7,700 nt of DNA from assembly GCA_021823365.1 (NCBI GenBank), contig JAKAOD010000135.1:1-7700 (forward strand), read 5' to 3'. Positions within the stretch are counted from its first letter, which is position 1. Every line of letters starts with the position of its first letter. The notes under the pieces are model-generated. The model saw only the letters and a program-made list of their open reading frames with translations, was not told the origin of the DNA and searched no databases. The position numbers and the translations under genes were made by a program. Below are positions 1 through 6,155 of this stretch, in pieces. This DNA comes from Actinomycetes bacterium (GTDB taxonomy: Bacteria > Actinomycetota > Acidimicrobiia > Acidimicrobiales > Bog-793).

Positions 1-672
1 GCTGGTGACCTGGGGCGAGAGTCCCGCGCGAACCGTCTCGATCGCGCCTTTGCGACGAGGCTGCTCCTTGCGGCGCGCGAACCCGCCGTCACGTCGCTGC
101 TTGTCGTCGGGTTCGTGCGCTGGTGGCTCAAGTACAGCTTCTTCACCTACGGCCCGCTGTTCCTCTCAGGGACCATCCACCTCGGTGCTGGCGTGATCGG
201 CACGGTGATAGCCGCACAAGGCTTGCTCTCTGCGGCTGTCGCGTCCCAGAGCGGTCGGCTCGGGCTCGGTTGGCTGGGCCGAGCGGCGTTCGTCGCCTCG
301 GTCGCGGGCATGGGCCTTGCTCTCGCGGGCCTCGCCGCCGCCCGAAGCGTGGACATTGCCGTTGCGTGCTGCGCCCTGCTCGGGGCCTTCGACGGCGTCG
401 TCGGATCCCTCATGAACGCCCTCGTCGCAGTGCTCCCCGCGGCGGAAGTTCGGACAACGATCGTCGCCGTGTCCGGGACGACGCGTAACCTCGGCAAGGC
501 TGTGGCACCGCCGCTCGCGGGGTCCATCATCGCCGCCCTCGGATATCGCCCAGGTCTGGTCGTCGTGGCAACCGTTGGGATCGCCGCGCCCGCGTACCTC
601 TTCCCTCTGTTGAGCAGACGTCTCAACGCAAGGGGTGCTCCTCTGCCTGGGCTGGCCGAGCTCGAGCCGTGA
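1..672 (+). CDS. MFS transporter, C-terminal half (5' end outside window)
   Basis: The frame is open from base 1 to a TGA at 670-672, giving 223 residues with no start inside the window. It is a hydrophobic membrane protein. After about 35 polar residues typical of the central cytoplasmic loop of a major facilitator come about six hydrophobic stretches: around VTSLLVVGFVRWW, GAGVIGTVIAAQGLLSA, AAFVASVAGMGLALAGLAAA, VDIAVACCALLGAFDGVVG, a small-residue-rich helix after TTRNLGKAVAPPLAG, and LVVVATVGIAAPAYLF. The segment NLGKAVAPPLAGSIIAALGYRP is the kind of Gly/Pro-rich motif seen near the eleventh helix of drug or metabolite MFS proteins. The tail is short and polar. An internal ATG-free start is not needed because the homology-like pattern continues to the left edge. 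The substrate cannot be told. The family call is firm; specificity is unknown. Confidence 0.82.
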   Translation, partial: AGDLGRESRANRLDRAFATRLLLAAREPAVTSLLVVGFVRWWLKYSFFTYGPLFLSGTIHLGAGVIGTVIAAQGLLSAAVASQSGRLGLGWLGRAAFVASVAGMGLALAGLAAARSVDIAVACCALLGAFDGVVGSLMNALVAVLPAAEVRTTIVAVSGTTRNLGKAVAPPLAGSIIAALGYRPGLVVVATVGIAAPAYLFPLLSRRLNARGAPLPGLAELEP

Positions 673-802
673 TCGCGGCGAACCGGTGCCCACCGAAGGT
701 CGCGAAGATGCAGGGGCGGGGCCGACCGCGGGGAGCGAGGTCGCTGCAGGCTCGAGCGCCTGAGCCGTGTCGAGCAAGGACGCAGGCTGAGCAGACCAAG
801 TC

Positions 803-808
803 GGGAGG
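803..808 (+). promoter_or_regulatory. Ribosome binding site of the former Mo-hydroxylase gene
   Basis: GGGAGG lies 4 nt before the ATG at 813. A TGA (811-813) in another frame overlaps that ATG, an arrangement typical of translational coupling to an upstream gene. The translation ending at that TGA is Arg-rich and not recognisable. The site supports 813 as the original start of the now broken gene. Confidence 0.6.
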
Positions 809-812
809 CGTG

Positions 813-1724
813 ATGACCCAGGTCGCGTTCAAGGTGAACGGCCGGCTCGTCGAAGCGGTCGACACCTCACCGGCCCGAGCGATGCCCGGCGTTGCGCGCG
901 TCGTCACGGCCGACGACATCCCTGGCCTCAACGCCCACGGGCGGACGCAATGTCGGCGACGATGCGCCCCCAGAGGCGTCCCCTGGCCTCAACGCCCACG
1001 GGCGGACGACGCCCGACCAGCCGGTCCTCTGTGACGACTACGTTCGCTTCACCGGCGATCCCGTGGCGGTCGTGCTCGCCGACACCGTCGAGCACGCCGA
1101 CGCTGCGGCGGCGTTGGTCAGGGTTGACTACGAGCCGCTTGCCGGTGTGTACTCGCCTTCCGAGGCGCTCCGACCCGACGCGCCCCAGCTCGTCGAGTCT
1201 GCTCCGGCAGGTCGTTTCGCGCAAGGCTCCTCACCCTCGTCAGCGACTGGACCGGTCATGCCCCACATGAGCTGGCCCTCGTCGCCGGGGAGGTCCGTAC
1301 GCAGTGGTCCCAGTACACGCGGGAGGAGCGGGTCCTTCTTCACGTCATCGCTGCCCACGACGTCGGGGTGGCAATCAACCCCCAGCAGATCCGTGGCCAG
1401 CTGATCGGCAGCATCTCGATGGGGATGGGCCTGGCGCTCAGCGAGAACTATCCGTCGACCGAAGGTCGCCCGCGATGGAAGCGACTCGACTACCGGCGGC
1501 TTGGCGTGCCGACGAGCCGCGAAACATGCAGTGTCCGGGTCGAGATCGTGGAGGACCCCTTCCCCGAAGGCCCCTACGGGGCCAAGGGCATCTCCGAGAT
1601 CGCCACAGTTCCCTCGACGCCAGCGATCCTAGACGCCATCTTCCACGCTACCGGCGTGCGGATCTACGATCTGCCGGCCGACCCGGACGTCATCCGCCGC
1701 GGTATGGCGGTAGCTGCGGGGTGA
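813..1724 (+). pseudogene. Broken xanthine dehydrogenase-family Fe-S/molybdenum hydroxylase
   Basis: Three pieces of one enzyme class lie in different frames. (a) 813-872: MTQVAFKVNGRLVEAVDTSP, the first strand of a plant-type [2Fe-2S] ferredoxin domain; none of its cysteines follow. (b) 873-947 then, one frame on, about 981-1197: the N-terminal domain of the Mo-cofactor subunit (AMPGVARVVTADDIPG, then FTGDPVAVVLADT and the YEPL segment). (c) about 1290-1724: the C-terminal Mo-binding segment with VIAAHDVGVAINPQQIRGQ and EGPYGAKGISEI. The Glu codon at 1596-1598 aligns with the catalytic Glu of xanthine dehydrogenase. Lost are the cluster cysteines, the FeS-to-Mo linker and most of the Mo core, several hundred residues in all. 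An intact single-chain FeS-Mo enzyme of this kind is roughly 850 residues. Having the Fe-S start and Mo domain on one chain, plus the C-terminal wording, recalls the 'selenium-dependent' XDH group; this is from memory of the family. No functional product is expected. Confidence 0.85.
920..1008 (+). repeat. 28-bp perfect direct repeat (920-947 and 981-1008)
   Basis: The two copies are identical over 28 bp, encode the PGLNAHGR(T) segment of the Mo subunit, and sit 61 bp apart. Since 61 is not a multiple of three, the first copy is read in the frame of the 813 start and the second in the next frame. Deleting one copy plus the 33 bp between them would join VVTADDIPG directly to NAHGRTTPDQPVLC in a single frame, restoring a normal domain. 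The repeat is therefore the probable cause of the frameshift, not a regulatory element. Confidence 0.9.
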
Positions 1725-3027
1725 CAGGGCGCGGCTGGCCCGTCGAGCGCTCGGTGCCCGGCTCGCGTCGTGATCTGGCGTCGACGGCGCGCAGTGACGG
1801 GAGCGCGAGCAGTCCGCAAAGTAGCGTCGGCACGGCGCCGACCACGAGGCTCCAGCGCCCGCCGAAATGCTGGCCGACCCAGCCGACGACCGGTCCGCCC
1901 ACAACGGTCGAACCGAGCCAGGCGACCGACCACAGCGCCATCACCCGACCTCGCATCTCCGGCGACGCGGCGAGCTGCAGCGCGGCTCGAGCGGTGACGT
2001 TGAAGGCGATGCTGGCGAACCCGACGGCGAAGAGAGCGACGAGCTCCAGCGTGAGATCGGGCGCTGCCGCGGCTCCGAGCATTGTCACGCCCCAAGCGAC
2101 AGCCGAGACGCTAAGCCCCACGGCGTGAAGCTCGCGGCGGGTGGCGGTGGGGAAGCCTCCGGCGACAGAACCCACTCCCAAGATGGAGGTCATGAGCCCG
2201 TAGAGCCCGGCGCCCCCGTGGAAGCTCGAGCGGGCGACGATGGGCAGGCTGACCTGGTACTCCCAAGCCATGGTGCCGATGATGGCAATCATGACGAGGG
2301 GCACCGCGAGCTCTGAGCGGACCGCGACGTAGCGCAGGCCCTCGCGGACCTGGCCTTTACGACGGGTCACCGGCTCGGAGGGCCGCAATTCCGACTGTCG
2401 CATCAGCACCAGGGATACGAGCACGGCTCCGTAGGAGAGGGCATTCAAAGTGAAGCACGTCGTCTCGCCAAACACGGCCACGAAGAGCCCCCCGAGCGCG
2501 GCGCCAAAGACGCGAGCAATCGAGGAGGTCATCGAGGCGAGCATCACCGCACTCTTGAGGTGCTCGCGCCGAACCATCTCAGCGATGAAGCTCTGGCCGG
2601 CTGGCTTGTCGACGACGTTGACAAGCCCAAGTGCAGCTGCAAGGACGTAGATCATCCACATCCGGATCTCGCCGGTGGTGATGAGCACGGCGAAGGTGGC
2701 GGCAAGCAGGCCGGCAGCAGCCTGGGTCAGCGCCATCAACCTCCGCTTGTCGAAGCGGTCGGCGACGACCCCGCCGGCGGGCCCGAGGGCGAAGATGGGG
2801 ACGAAGCGGGCTGCCGTCGCGAGGCCGAGGTCGGTGCCACTATGAGTGAGGTCGAGGACGAGGAACGACTGCGCGACCGTCTGCATCCAGGTGCCGGCGC
2901 TCGACACGACCTGGCCGACAAAGTAGAAGCGGTAGTTTCGCTCGTCAAGCGAGGAGATCGAGCTGCGGAGCGAGCGCGACGAGCGCCCGACAGCATCCGT
3001 CGCTCCTGCTGATGCCATCGGGCCCAT
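1690..3027 (-). CDS. MFS exporter of the EntS/MFS_3 type
   Basis: This is a complete twelve-helix major facilitator of 445 residues from the ATG at 3027. The N-terminal region (ISSLDERNYRFYFVGQVVSSAGTWMQ) and the motif A loop GGVVADRFDKRR (about residues 85-96) are characteristic of the group that includes enterobactin exporter EntS and many macrolide or siderophore exporters. Such proteins are proton-driven exporters in the cytoplasmic membrane. In-frame starts are GTG 3051, ATG 3027 and ATG 3018. GGGGCGG lies a few bases before ATG 3027, whereas GTG 3051 has no purine-rich site; family alignment would favour a start near the two ATGs. The reading frame runs 35 bp into the opposite-strand Mo-hydroxylase relic, with no visible terminator between them. 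The C-terminal 25 residues are polar, Arg/Pro-rich and unlike a helix. It is probably an efflux pump; the substrate is unknown. Confidence 0.9.
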   Translation of the reverse strand: MGPMASAGATDAVGRSSRSLRSSISSLDERNYRFYFVGQVVSSAGTWMQTVAQSFLVLDLTHSGTDLGLATAARFVPIFALGPAGGVVADRFDKRRLMALTQAAAGLLAATFAVLITTGEIRMWMIYVLAAALGLVNVVDKPAGQSFIAEMVRREHLKSAVMLASMTSSIARVFGAALGGLFVAVFGETTCFTLNALSYGAVLVSLVLMRQSELRPSEPVTRRKGQVREGLRYVAVRSELAVPLVMIAIIGTMAWEYQVSLPIVARSSFHGGAGLYGLMTSILGVGSVAGGFPTATRRELHAVGLSVSAVAWGVTMLGAAAAPDLTLELVALFAVGFASIAFNVTARAALQLAASPEMRGRVMALWSVAWLGSTVVGGPVVGWVGQHFGGRWSLVVGAVPTLLCGLLALPSLRAVDARSRREPGTERSTGQPRPVTPQLPPYRGG

Positions 3028-3145
3028 CGACCGCCCCGGCTGTCCTCTCACCCGCGCTGTCGGTCGCGTCGTCGCAGTAGCTGGACCGGGCAGTCGGCGA
3101 CCTCGGCGGTGGCCGGACGGACGGTCTGGTTCAGCACCTTGGAGG

Positions 3146-3175
3146 TTGACGAATAATGTATACGGCGTCTAAGAT
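3146..3175 (+). promoter_or_regulatory. Candidate sigma-70-type promoter for the ABC-eutA operon
   Basis: TTGACG (3146-3151) and TAAGAT (3170-3175) are separated by 18 bp. The -35 matches the consensus at five of six positions and the -10 at four of six. They sit in the most AT-rich pocket of the window, with a predicted start near 3182, about 85 nt before the chosen GTG of the first permease. This is the only convincing promoter seen ahead of the four-gene set, and the gaps downstream are small. Confidence 0.5.
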
Positions 3176-3185
3176 ACAGTAGACG
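3157..3185. promoter_or_regulatory. Interleaved inverted repeats over the -10 and start: candidate operator
   Basis: A perfect repeat CGTCTA-N8-TAGACG (3166-3185) covers the -10 element and the predicted transcription start. A second, TGTAT-N12-ATACA (3157-3178), is offset by 8 bp and contains the palindrome GTATAC. Length, symmetry and position are what dimeric TetR- or GntR-type repressors use to block initiation. The regulator itself is not in the window, unless the mini-ORF at 3131-3211 is its remnant. The repeats are seen directly; the operator role is inferred. Confidence 0.4.
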
Positions 3186-3248
3186 AGCTTGCCGGGGGTC
3201 TCGTTTGTCATTCCTCGATCTCCTCAAGGTCAATCACAGGTTCCCGCT

Positions 3249-3258
3249 GAGGTCGGAG
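3249..3258 (+). promoter_or_regulatory. RBS deciding the first permease start
   Basis: The purine-rich run GAGGTCGGAG ends 8 nt before GTG 3267, a normal spacing. The longest frame begins at TTG 3189, but that lies only about 7 nt after the predicted transcription start and has no purine-rich site at the usual distance. A later ATG at 3318 has a weaker GAGG 12 nt upstream. GTG 3267 is preferred. Confidence 0.45.
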
Positions 3259-3266
3259 CGCTGCAG

Positions 3267-4106
3267 GTGAGTCTCGAGCCCGCCACCGTCGCACTCCGAC
3301 TGAGGTCTGGGACCTGGATGCGCGTCGGACGCAGCTGGGCACGCGGCGCCCAGGGACGTGGACGAGGCCCCATCGAGCTCGTTTCGCTCGCCGCCGGCCT
3401 CGGGATCTGGCAGATCGTCAGCATCTCCGAGCCGCATCTCGTGCCGGGTCTGCAGCAGATTGCGTCGGCGGCGCGCGCCGCGGCGAGCAGCGGGACGCTG
3501 TGGAGCAACATAGGCGACACAATGCGGGACTTGGCCATCGGTTTCGCCATCTCGCTCGCAGCCGGCCTTGTGCTCGGCGTGGCGATGGCGCTCTCTCCCT
3601 CGGTCGCCAAGGCCGTCGACATGTACGTCGGCTGGATGTTGGCAGTGCCCGAAGTGGCCGTCATCCCCTTTCTCGTCGCCGCGCTCGGCTACGGCTACAC
3701 AACGCGCATCGTCGTCGTCATCGTGTTCGCGTTCCCCGTCATCGTGCAGCGCGTCATGCTCGGCGTTCAGCACGTGCCGCTCCAGCTCGTCGACATGGCC
3801 CGCTCGTACGAAGTTCCTCGCGCCCAATACCTCCGCAAGGTGGTGGTCCCAGCCTCGCTTCCATCGATCATGGTCGGGATACGACTGGGCTTCGCACGGT
3901 CGATGCTCGGCATCGTCGCTGCCGGCTTTCTGATCCAGCTCTTCGGGCTCGGCGGCAGCGTCTATCTCGCCGAGCAGCAGTTCCAGGTGCCAAACATGTT
4001 CTTCTACGTCCTTGTCATCATTGTCATCAGCCTCCTCGCGACGCGGCTGATCCAGCGCCTCGACCGCGTCGTGACCCACTGGAACGTCGACGCCGGGAGA
4101 GGCTGA
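3267..4106 (+). CDS. ABC transporter permease, NitT/TauT (SsuC-like) family
   Basis: From GTG 3267 the product is 279 residues (262 if ATG 3318 is used), normal for this family. It is a channel-forming inner subunit of an ABC importer (BPD_transp_1 fold). A basic N-terminal tail of about 35 residues is followed by hydrophobic segments near residues 37-51, 90-109, 128-142, 147-163, 200-223 and 244-260. The cytoplasmic EAA loop, which docks with the ATPase, is at about 176-201: D176-M-A-R-S-Y, then KVVVPASLPSIMVG. Its usual glycine is replaced by Glu182. The stop is 1 nt from the start of the next permease, so the two are coupled and probably form a heterodimer. This family imports sulfonates, taurine, nitrate, bicarbonate or pyrimidine precursors; the sequence does not reveal which. 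Linkage to eutA suggests ethanolamine or a related compound. Start uncertain, family call firm. Confidence 0.93.
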   Translation: MSLEPATVALRLRSGTWMRVGRSWARGAQGRGRGPIELVSLAAGLGIWQIVSISEPHLVPGLQQIASAARAAASSGTLWSNIGDTMRDLAIGFAISLAAGLVLGVAMALSPSVAKAVDMYVGWMLAVPEVAVIPFLVAALGYGYTTRIVVVIVFAFPVIVQRVMLGVQHVPLQLVDMARSYEVPRAQYLRKVVVPASLPSIMVGIRLGFARSMLGIVAAGFLIQLFGLGGSVYLAEQQFQVPNMFFYVLVIIVISLLATRLIQRLDRVVTHWNVDAGRG

Positions 4107-4107
4107 G

Positions 4108-4974
4108 TTGGCTGCTATCTCGACGTTACGGACAGAGGGCGCTCGTCGCGGAACGCGGACCGAGCGGTTCAAGACAAGCAGCGTGGGGAGCGTCGTTGTC
4201 GACCCCCGCGTGGTCTCGTTCGTGGCGATCGTCGTGCTGTGGGAGCTCGTCGCAGAGCTGAGCCACGTCGACCCGACGGCGCTGCCGGCACCGAGCCAGG
4301 TTGCACAGGGTTGGTGGTCGATCGCCGTCAACGGCCAGCTTTGGCGTGCGCTCGGCCAGACGCTCGAGTCGCTCGCCATCGGCTTCGGGGCGGCCGCCGT
4401 CTCGGGCGTGATACTCGGCGTCTTCATGGGACGCGTCCGCCCGATTCGCTACAGCGTCGACCCATGGGTGAGCATCCTGCTCGGGACGCCCTTCGTCGCG
4501 TTCGTCCCGGTCCTCATCATCTGGACCGGCATCGGCACGACCACCCACATCGTCGCCTCGTTCCTGTTCAGCTTCCCGCTCGTGGTCGCAAACGCGCAGG
4601 CCGGCACGCGTGACGTGCCGTACTCGCTCGTCGAGATGTCGCGCTCGTTCGAGGCGAGCCGCTTGCAGGTCCTCGCCAAGGTCGTGCTTCCAGGTGCTTT
4701 GCCCTCGATCCTTGTCGGGCTGCGCCAGGGGCTGGCTCACGCCGTCAAAGGGGTCGTCATCGCGGAAATGCTCACCACTGCGACCGTCGGTCTCGGCGGC
4801 CTCGTCAATACCTATGGGTCGGCGTTCCGCACCAACATCCTGCTCGGGGTGATCTTCACCGGCTTGATCGTGGTGCTTGCCGTGAATGCCATCTTTGACC
4901 TGCTGTACCGGCGCATCGTGCGCTGGGAGCCGCCCCGCGACCAAGGCGAGCAGGTGACGCAACAGGTGATCTGA
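4108..4974 (+). CDS. ABC transporter permease, NitT/TauT (SsuC-like) family, second subunit
   Basis: It starts at TTG 4108, 1 nt after the preceding stop, with GAGAGG 5 nt upstream; no better start lies nearby. The 288-residue product has a polar, basic N-terminus of about 33 residues. Hydrophobic segments follow near 34-50, 87-108, 120-140, 146-163, 198-222 and 243-266. The EAA loop at 176-201 reads E176-M-S-R-S-F-E-A, then KVVLPGALPSILVGLRQG, and again has Glu182 in place of the usual glycine, at the same residue number as its partner. The pattern TPFVAFVPVLIIWTGIG is typical of SsuC/TauC permeases. It resembles the first permease over the core but not at the N-terminus, indicating an old duplication and a heterodimeric channel. 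The C-terminal tail (EPPRDQGEQVTQQVI) is hydrophilic. The substrate is not deducible from the sequence. Confidence 0.95.
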   Translation: MAAISTLRTEGARRGTRTERFKTSSVGSVVVDPRVVSFVAIVVLWELVAELSHVDPTALPAPSQVAQGWWSIAVNGQLWRALGQTLESLAIGFGAAAVSGVILGVFMGRVRPIRYSVDPWVSILLGTPFVAFVPVLIIWTGIGTTTHIVASFLFSFPLVVANAQAGTRDVPYSLVEMSRSFEASRLQVLAKVVLPGALPSILVGLRQGLAHAVKGVVIAEMLTTATVGLGGLVNTYGSAFRTNILLGVIFTGLIVVLAVNAIFDLLYRRIVRWEPPRDQGEQVTQQVI

Positions 4975-5026
4975 GCGACCAGTCGATGAATATCCAGACG
5001 TCCCGCAGCATCCACACGTACAAGTA

Positions 5027-5034
5027 AAGGGGGA
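5027..5034 (+). promoter_or_regulatory. Strong RBS of the substrate-binding protein gene
   Basis: AAGGGGGA lies 5 nt before the ATG at 5040 (6 nt from the AGGGGG core). It is the strongest ribosome site on the plus strand. It fits the usual need for excess binding protein over permease when all are made from one message. Confidence 0.65.
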
Positions 5035-5039
5035 AACTC

Positions 5040-6146
5040 ATGGTGATCCAAAGCAGGGCCATCCGGAAGGAATGGCGCGCGCGCAGAGCGGCTCGGGGGT
5101 GGCGAGGGCTGCGAAACGCCGCGCTCATCTCGGCACTTTCGGTGAGCGCCCTCGGCGGGACAGCTGCTGCTGCAACTGCCGGCCATGGCCAGCACGCCGT
5201 CGCCAAGGCGTCATCAGCCCCGGCGATCACCGTCGCCTACGACGACACGCCGGACGTCGGCGACCTGCCTTCGCTGGTCGCGATCCAGATGATGCGCAGC
5301 CAGGGTTACGACATCAAAGAAGACGTCCTGAACGGCCCCGCGGCCGTCGCCGACGCCATACAGGCGGGCGACGTCCAGATTGGGACGATGAACGGCGTCA
5401 GCCTCTTCCAAGCCGTTGCCAGCGGCGATCCGTTCGTGATGTTCACCGAGAAGTACGCGAACGAGATCGTGCTCGTGACCAAGTCGAGCATCAAGACCAC
5501 CCAGCAGCTCAACGGAGCGACGATCGGTGTCGAGAGCCCGACAGCCTCGAGCACGAGCCTTATGCTCTACACCGAGCGCGCGCTGCACGTGAAGGTCAAC
5601 CTCGTCTACATCACAGGTTCCGCAGCGCGCATGTCGGCGATGCTCACCGGCCAACTCGCGGGCTCACCGCTCGAGCTAGACGACGTTGTCAAGATCCTCG
5701 GCACCGACCCGACGAAGTTCCACATCCTCATCAACTTCGACAAGGAGTTCCCCTGGCTCCTCGGCAACGTCTTCTTCGCCTCGCGCAACTACATCAGCAA
5801 GAACAGCAAGATCATCCAAGCGTATACGACTGACCTTTACGCAGCGGTTGCCGATGCCTATGCGCATCCACAGCCCTTCATAAAGAAGTACGGCAACCTG
5901 CTCACGGGCTACACCCAGAAGGTGCTCGACGCGACGATGACGATGTCTGCGCAGGAGAAGATCTGGGGTGACGACGCCACCATTCAGGTTCCCAGCGTCT
6001 CGAGGACGCTCAGCTTCGACAAGCAGGACGGGTTGCTCACCGCGGCCCAGGTCGCGAAGCTCCAATCGACCCTCAAGCAGTGGTTCTACCCCTCCTTCGA
6101 CGTGAAGGCCGCGCAGGAGTACAAGAGCACTTCGAGCAACGGCTGA
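5040..6146 (+). CDS. Secreted substrate-binding protein of the NitT/TauT ABC importer (NMT1/SsuA-like)
   Basis: The ATG with its strong ribosome site gives 368 residues. A long basic n-region (RAIRKEWRARRAARGWRGLR, residues 6-25) is followed by a hydrophobic stretch (27-40) and an Ala-rich cleavage zone near 42-47, so it is exported. The protein has no cysteine at all, so it cannot be a lipoprotein. The RR pair at 15-16 makes Tat export possible, although the classic SRRxFLK motif is absent. The mature part begins with ITVAYDDTPDVGDLPSLVAIQMM and has the two-lobed type II pattern. LNGPAAVADAIQAGDVQIGTMNG (97-119) is the region that reads the ligand pocket in NMT1/SsuA-like proteins, and TTQQLNGATIGVESPTASS (153-171) matches their second-lobe ligand loop. 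Aromatics such as W239 and F237 are candidates for a cation-binding pocket. It lies 65 bp after the permeases and 9 nt before eutA. The ligand is unproven; ethanolamine or a precursor is inferred from gene order. Confidence 0.9.
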   Translation: MVIQSRAIRKEWRARRAARGWRGLRNAALISALSVSALGGTAAAATAGHGQHAVAKASSAPAITVAYDDTPDVGDLPSLVAIQMMRSQGYDIKEDVLNGPAAVADAIQAGDVQIGTMNGVSLFQAVASGDPFVMFTEKYANEIVLVTKSSIKTTQQLNGATIGVESPTASSTSLMLYTERALHVKVNLVYITGSAARMSAMLTGQLAGSPLELDDVVKILGTDPTKFHILINFDKEFPWLLGNVFFASRNYISKNSKIIQAYTTDLYAAVADAYAHPQPFIKKYGNLLTGYTQKVLDATMTMSAQEKIWGDDATIQVPSVSRTLSFDKQDGLLTAAQVAKLQSTLKQWFYPSFDVKAAQEYKSTSSNG

Positions 6147-6155
6147 GCCGAGCCG

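Larger units (their letters stand above)
3131..3211 (-). other. 26-codon mini-ORF with strong RBS: leader peptide or regulator relic
   Basis: On the minus strand an ATG (3211-3209) is preceded by GAGGAG with an 8-nt spacer, one of the best ribosome sites in the window. The peptide starts MTNETPGKLVYCILDAVY and ends IIRQPPRC before a TGA at 3133-3131, about 100 bp upstream of the MFS exporter on the same strand. A short Lys/Leu-rich start followed by 'ILDAV' resembles the first helix of a TetR-type regulator, a common neighbour of MFS exporters. No helix-turn-helix follows, and the other frames downstream show none. It could be a relic of a deleted regulator, a translated leader for the exporter, or chance. 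It overlaps the rightward promoter. Confidence 0.25.

Noticed and set aside
734..766. Small hairpins (AGCGA/TCGCT and GGCTC/GAGCC) after the first MFS gene as a terminator
   Set aside because: Stems of only 5 bp with no T-run after them; expected by chance in GC-rich DNA.
1304..2128. 274-codon plus-strand frame spanning the relic and the exporter's 3' end
   Set aside because: It crosses two unrelated genes in wrong frames, has Pro/Arg/Ser-rich composition and no recognisable motif.
3048..3233. 61-codon minus-strand frame upstream of the exporter
   Set aside because: GTG start without a good RBS, Arg-rich with no motif; the alternative 26-codon frame in the same stretch has a much better RBS.
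3182..3266. Adenosylcobalamin riboswitch in the operon leader, as some eut operons have
   Set aside because: The leader is only about 85 nt and I see no B12-box-like conserved core or matching helices.
3189..3266. TTG 3189 as the true start of the first permease
   Set aside because: It lies about 7 nt after the predicted transcription start, has no RBS at usual spacing, and the extra 26 residues look non-family-like; GTG 3267 has a good RBS.
3234..4427. 397-codon open frame on the minus strand opposite the first permease
   Set aside because: The translation is low-complexity, Asp/Glu/His/Arg-rich, with no domain; it is the usual antisense shadow of a GC-rich membrane-protein gene whose plus-strand frame is clear.
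4126..4962. 278-codon open frame on the minus strand opposite the second permease
   Set aside because: Same reason: the plus strand encodes a textbook permease, and the antisense peptide is charged and repetitive.
4986..5027. 13-codon ORF (MNIQTSRSIHTYK) between the second permease and the binding protein
   Set aside because: No ribosome site before its ATG; its stop merely abuts the RBS of the next gene. Likely chance.
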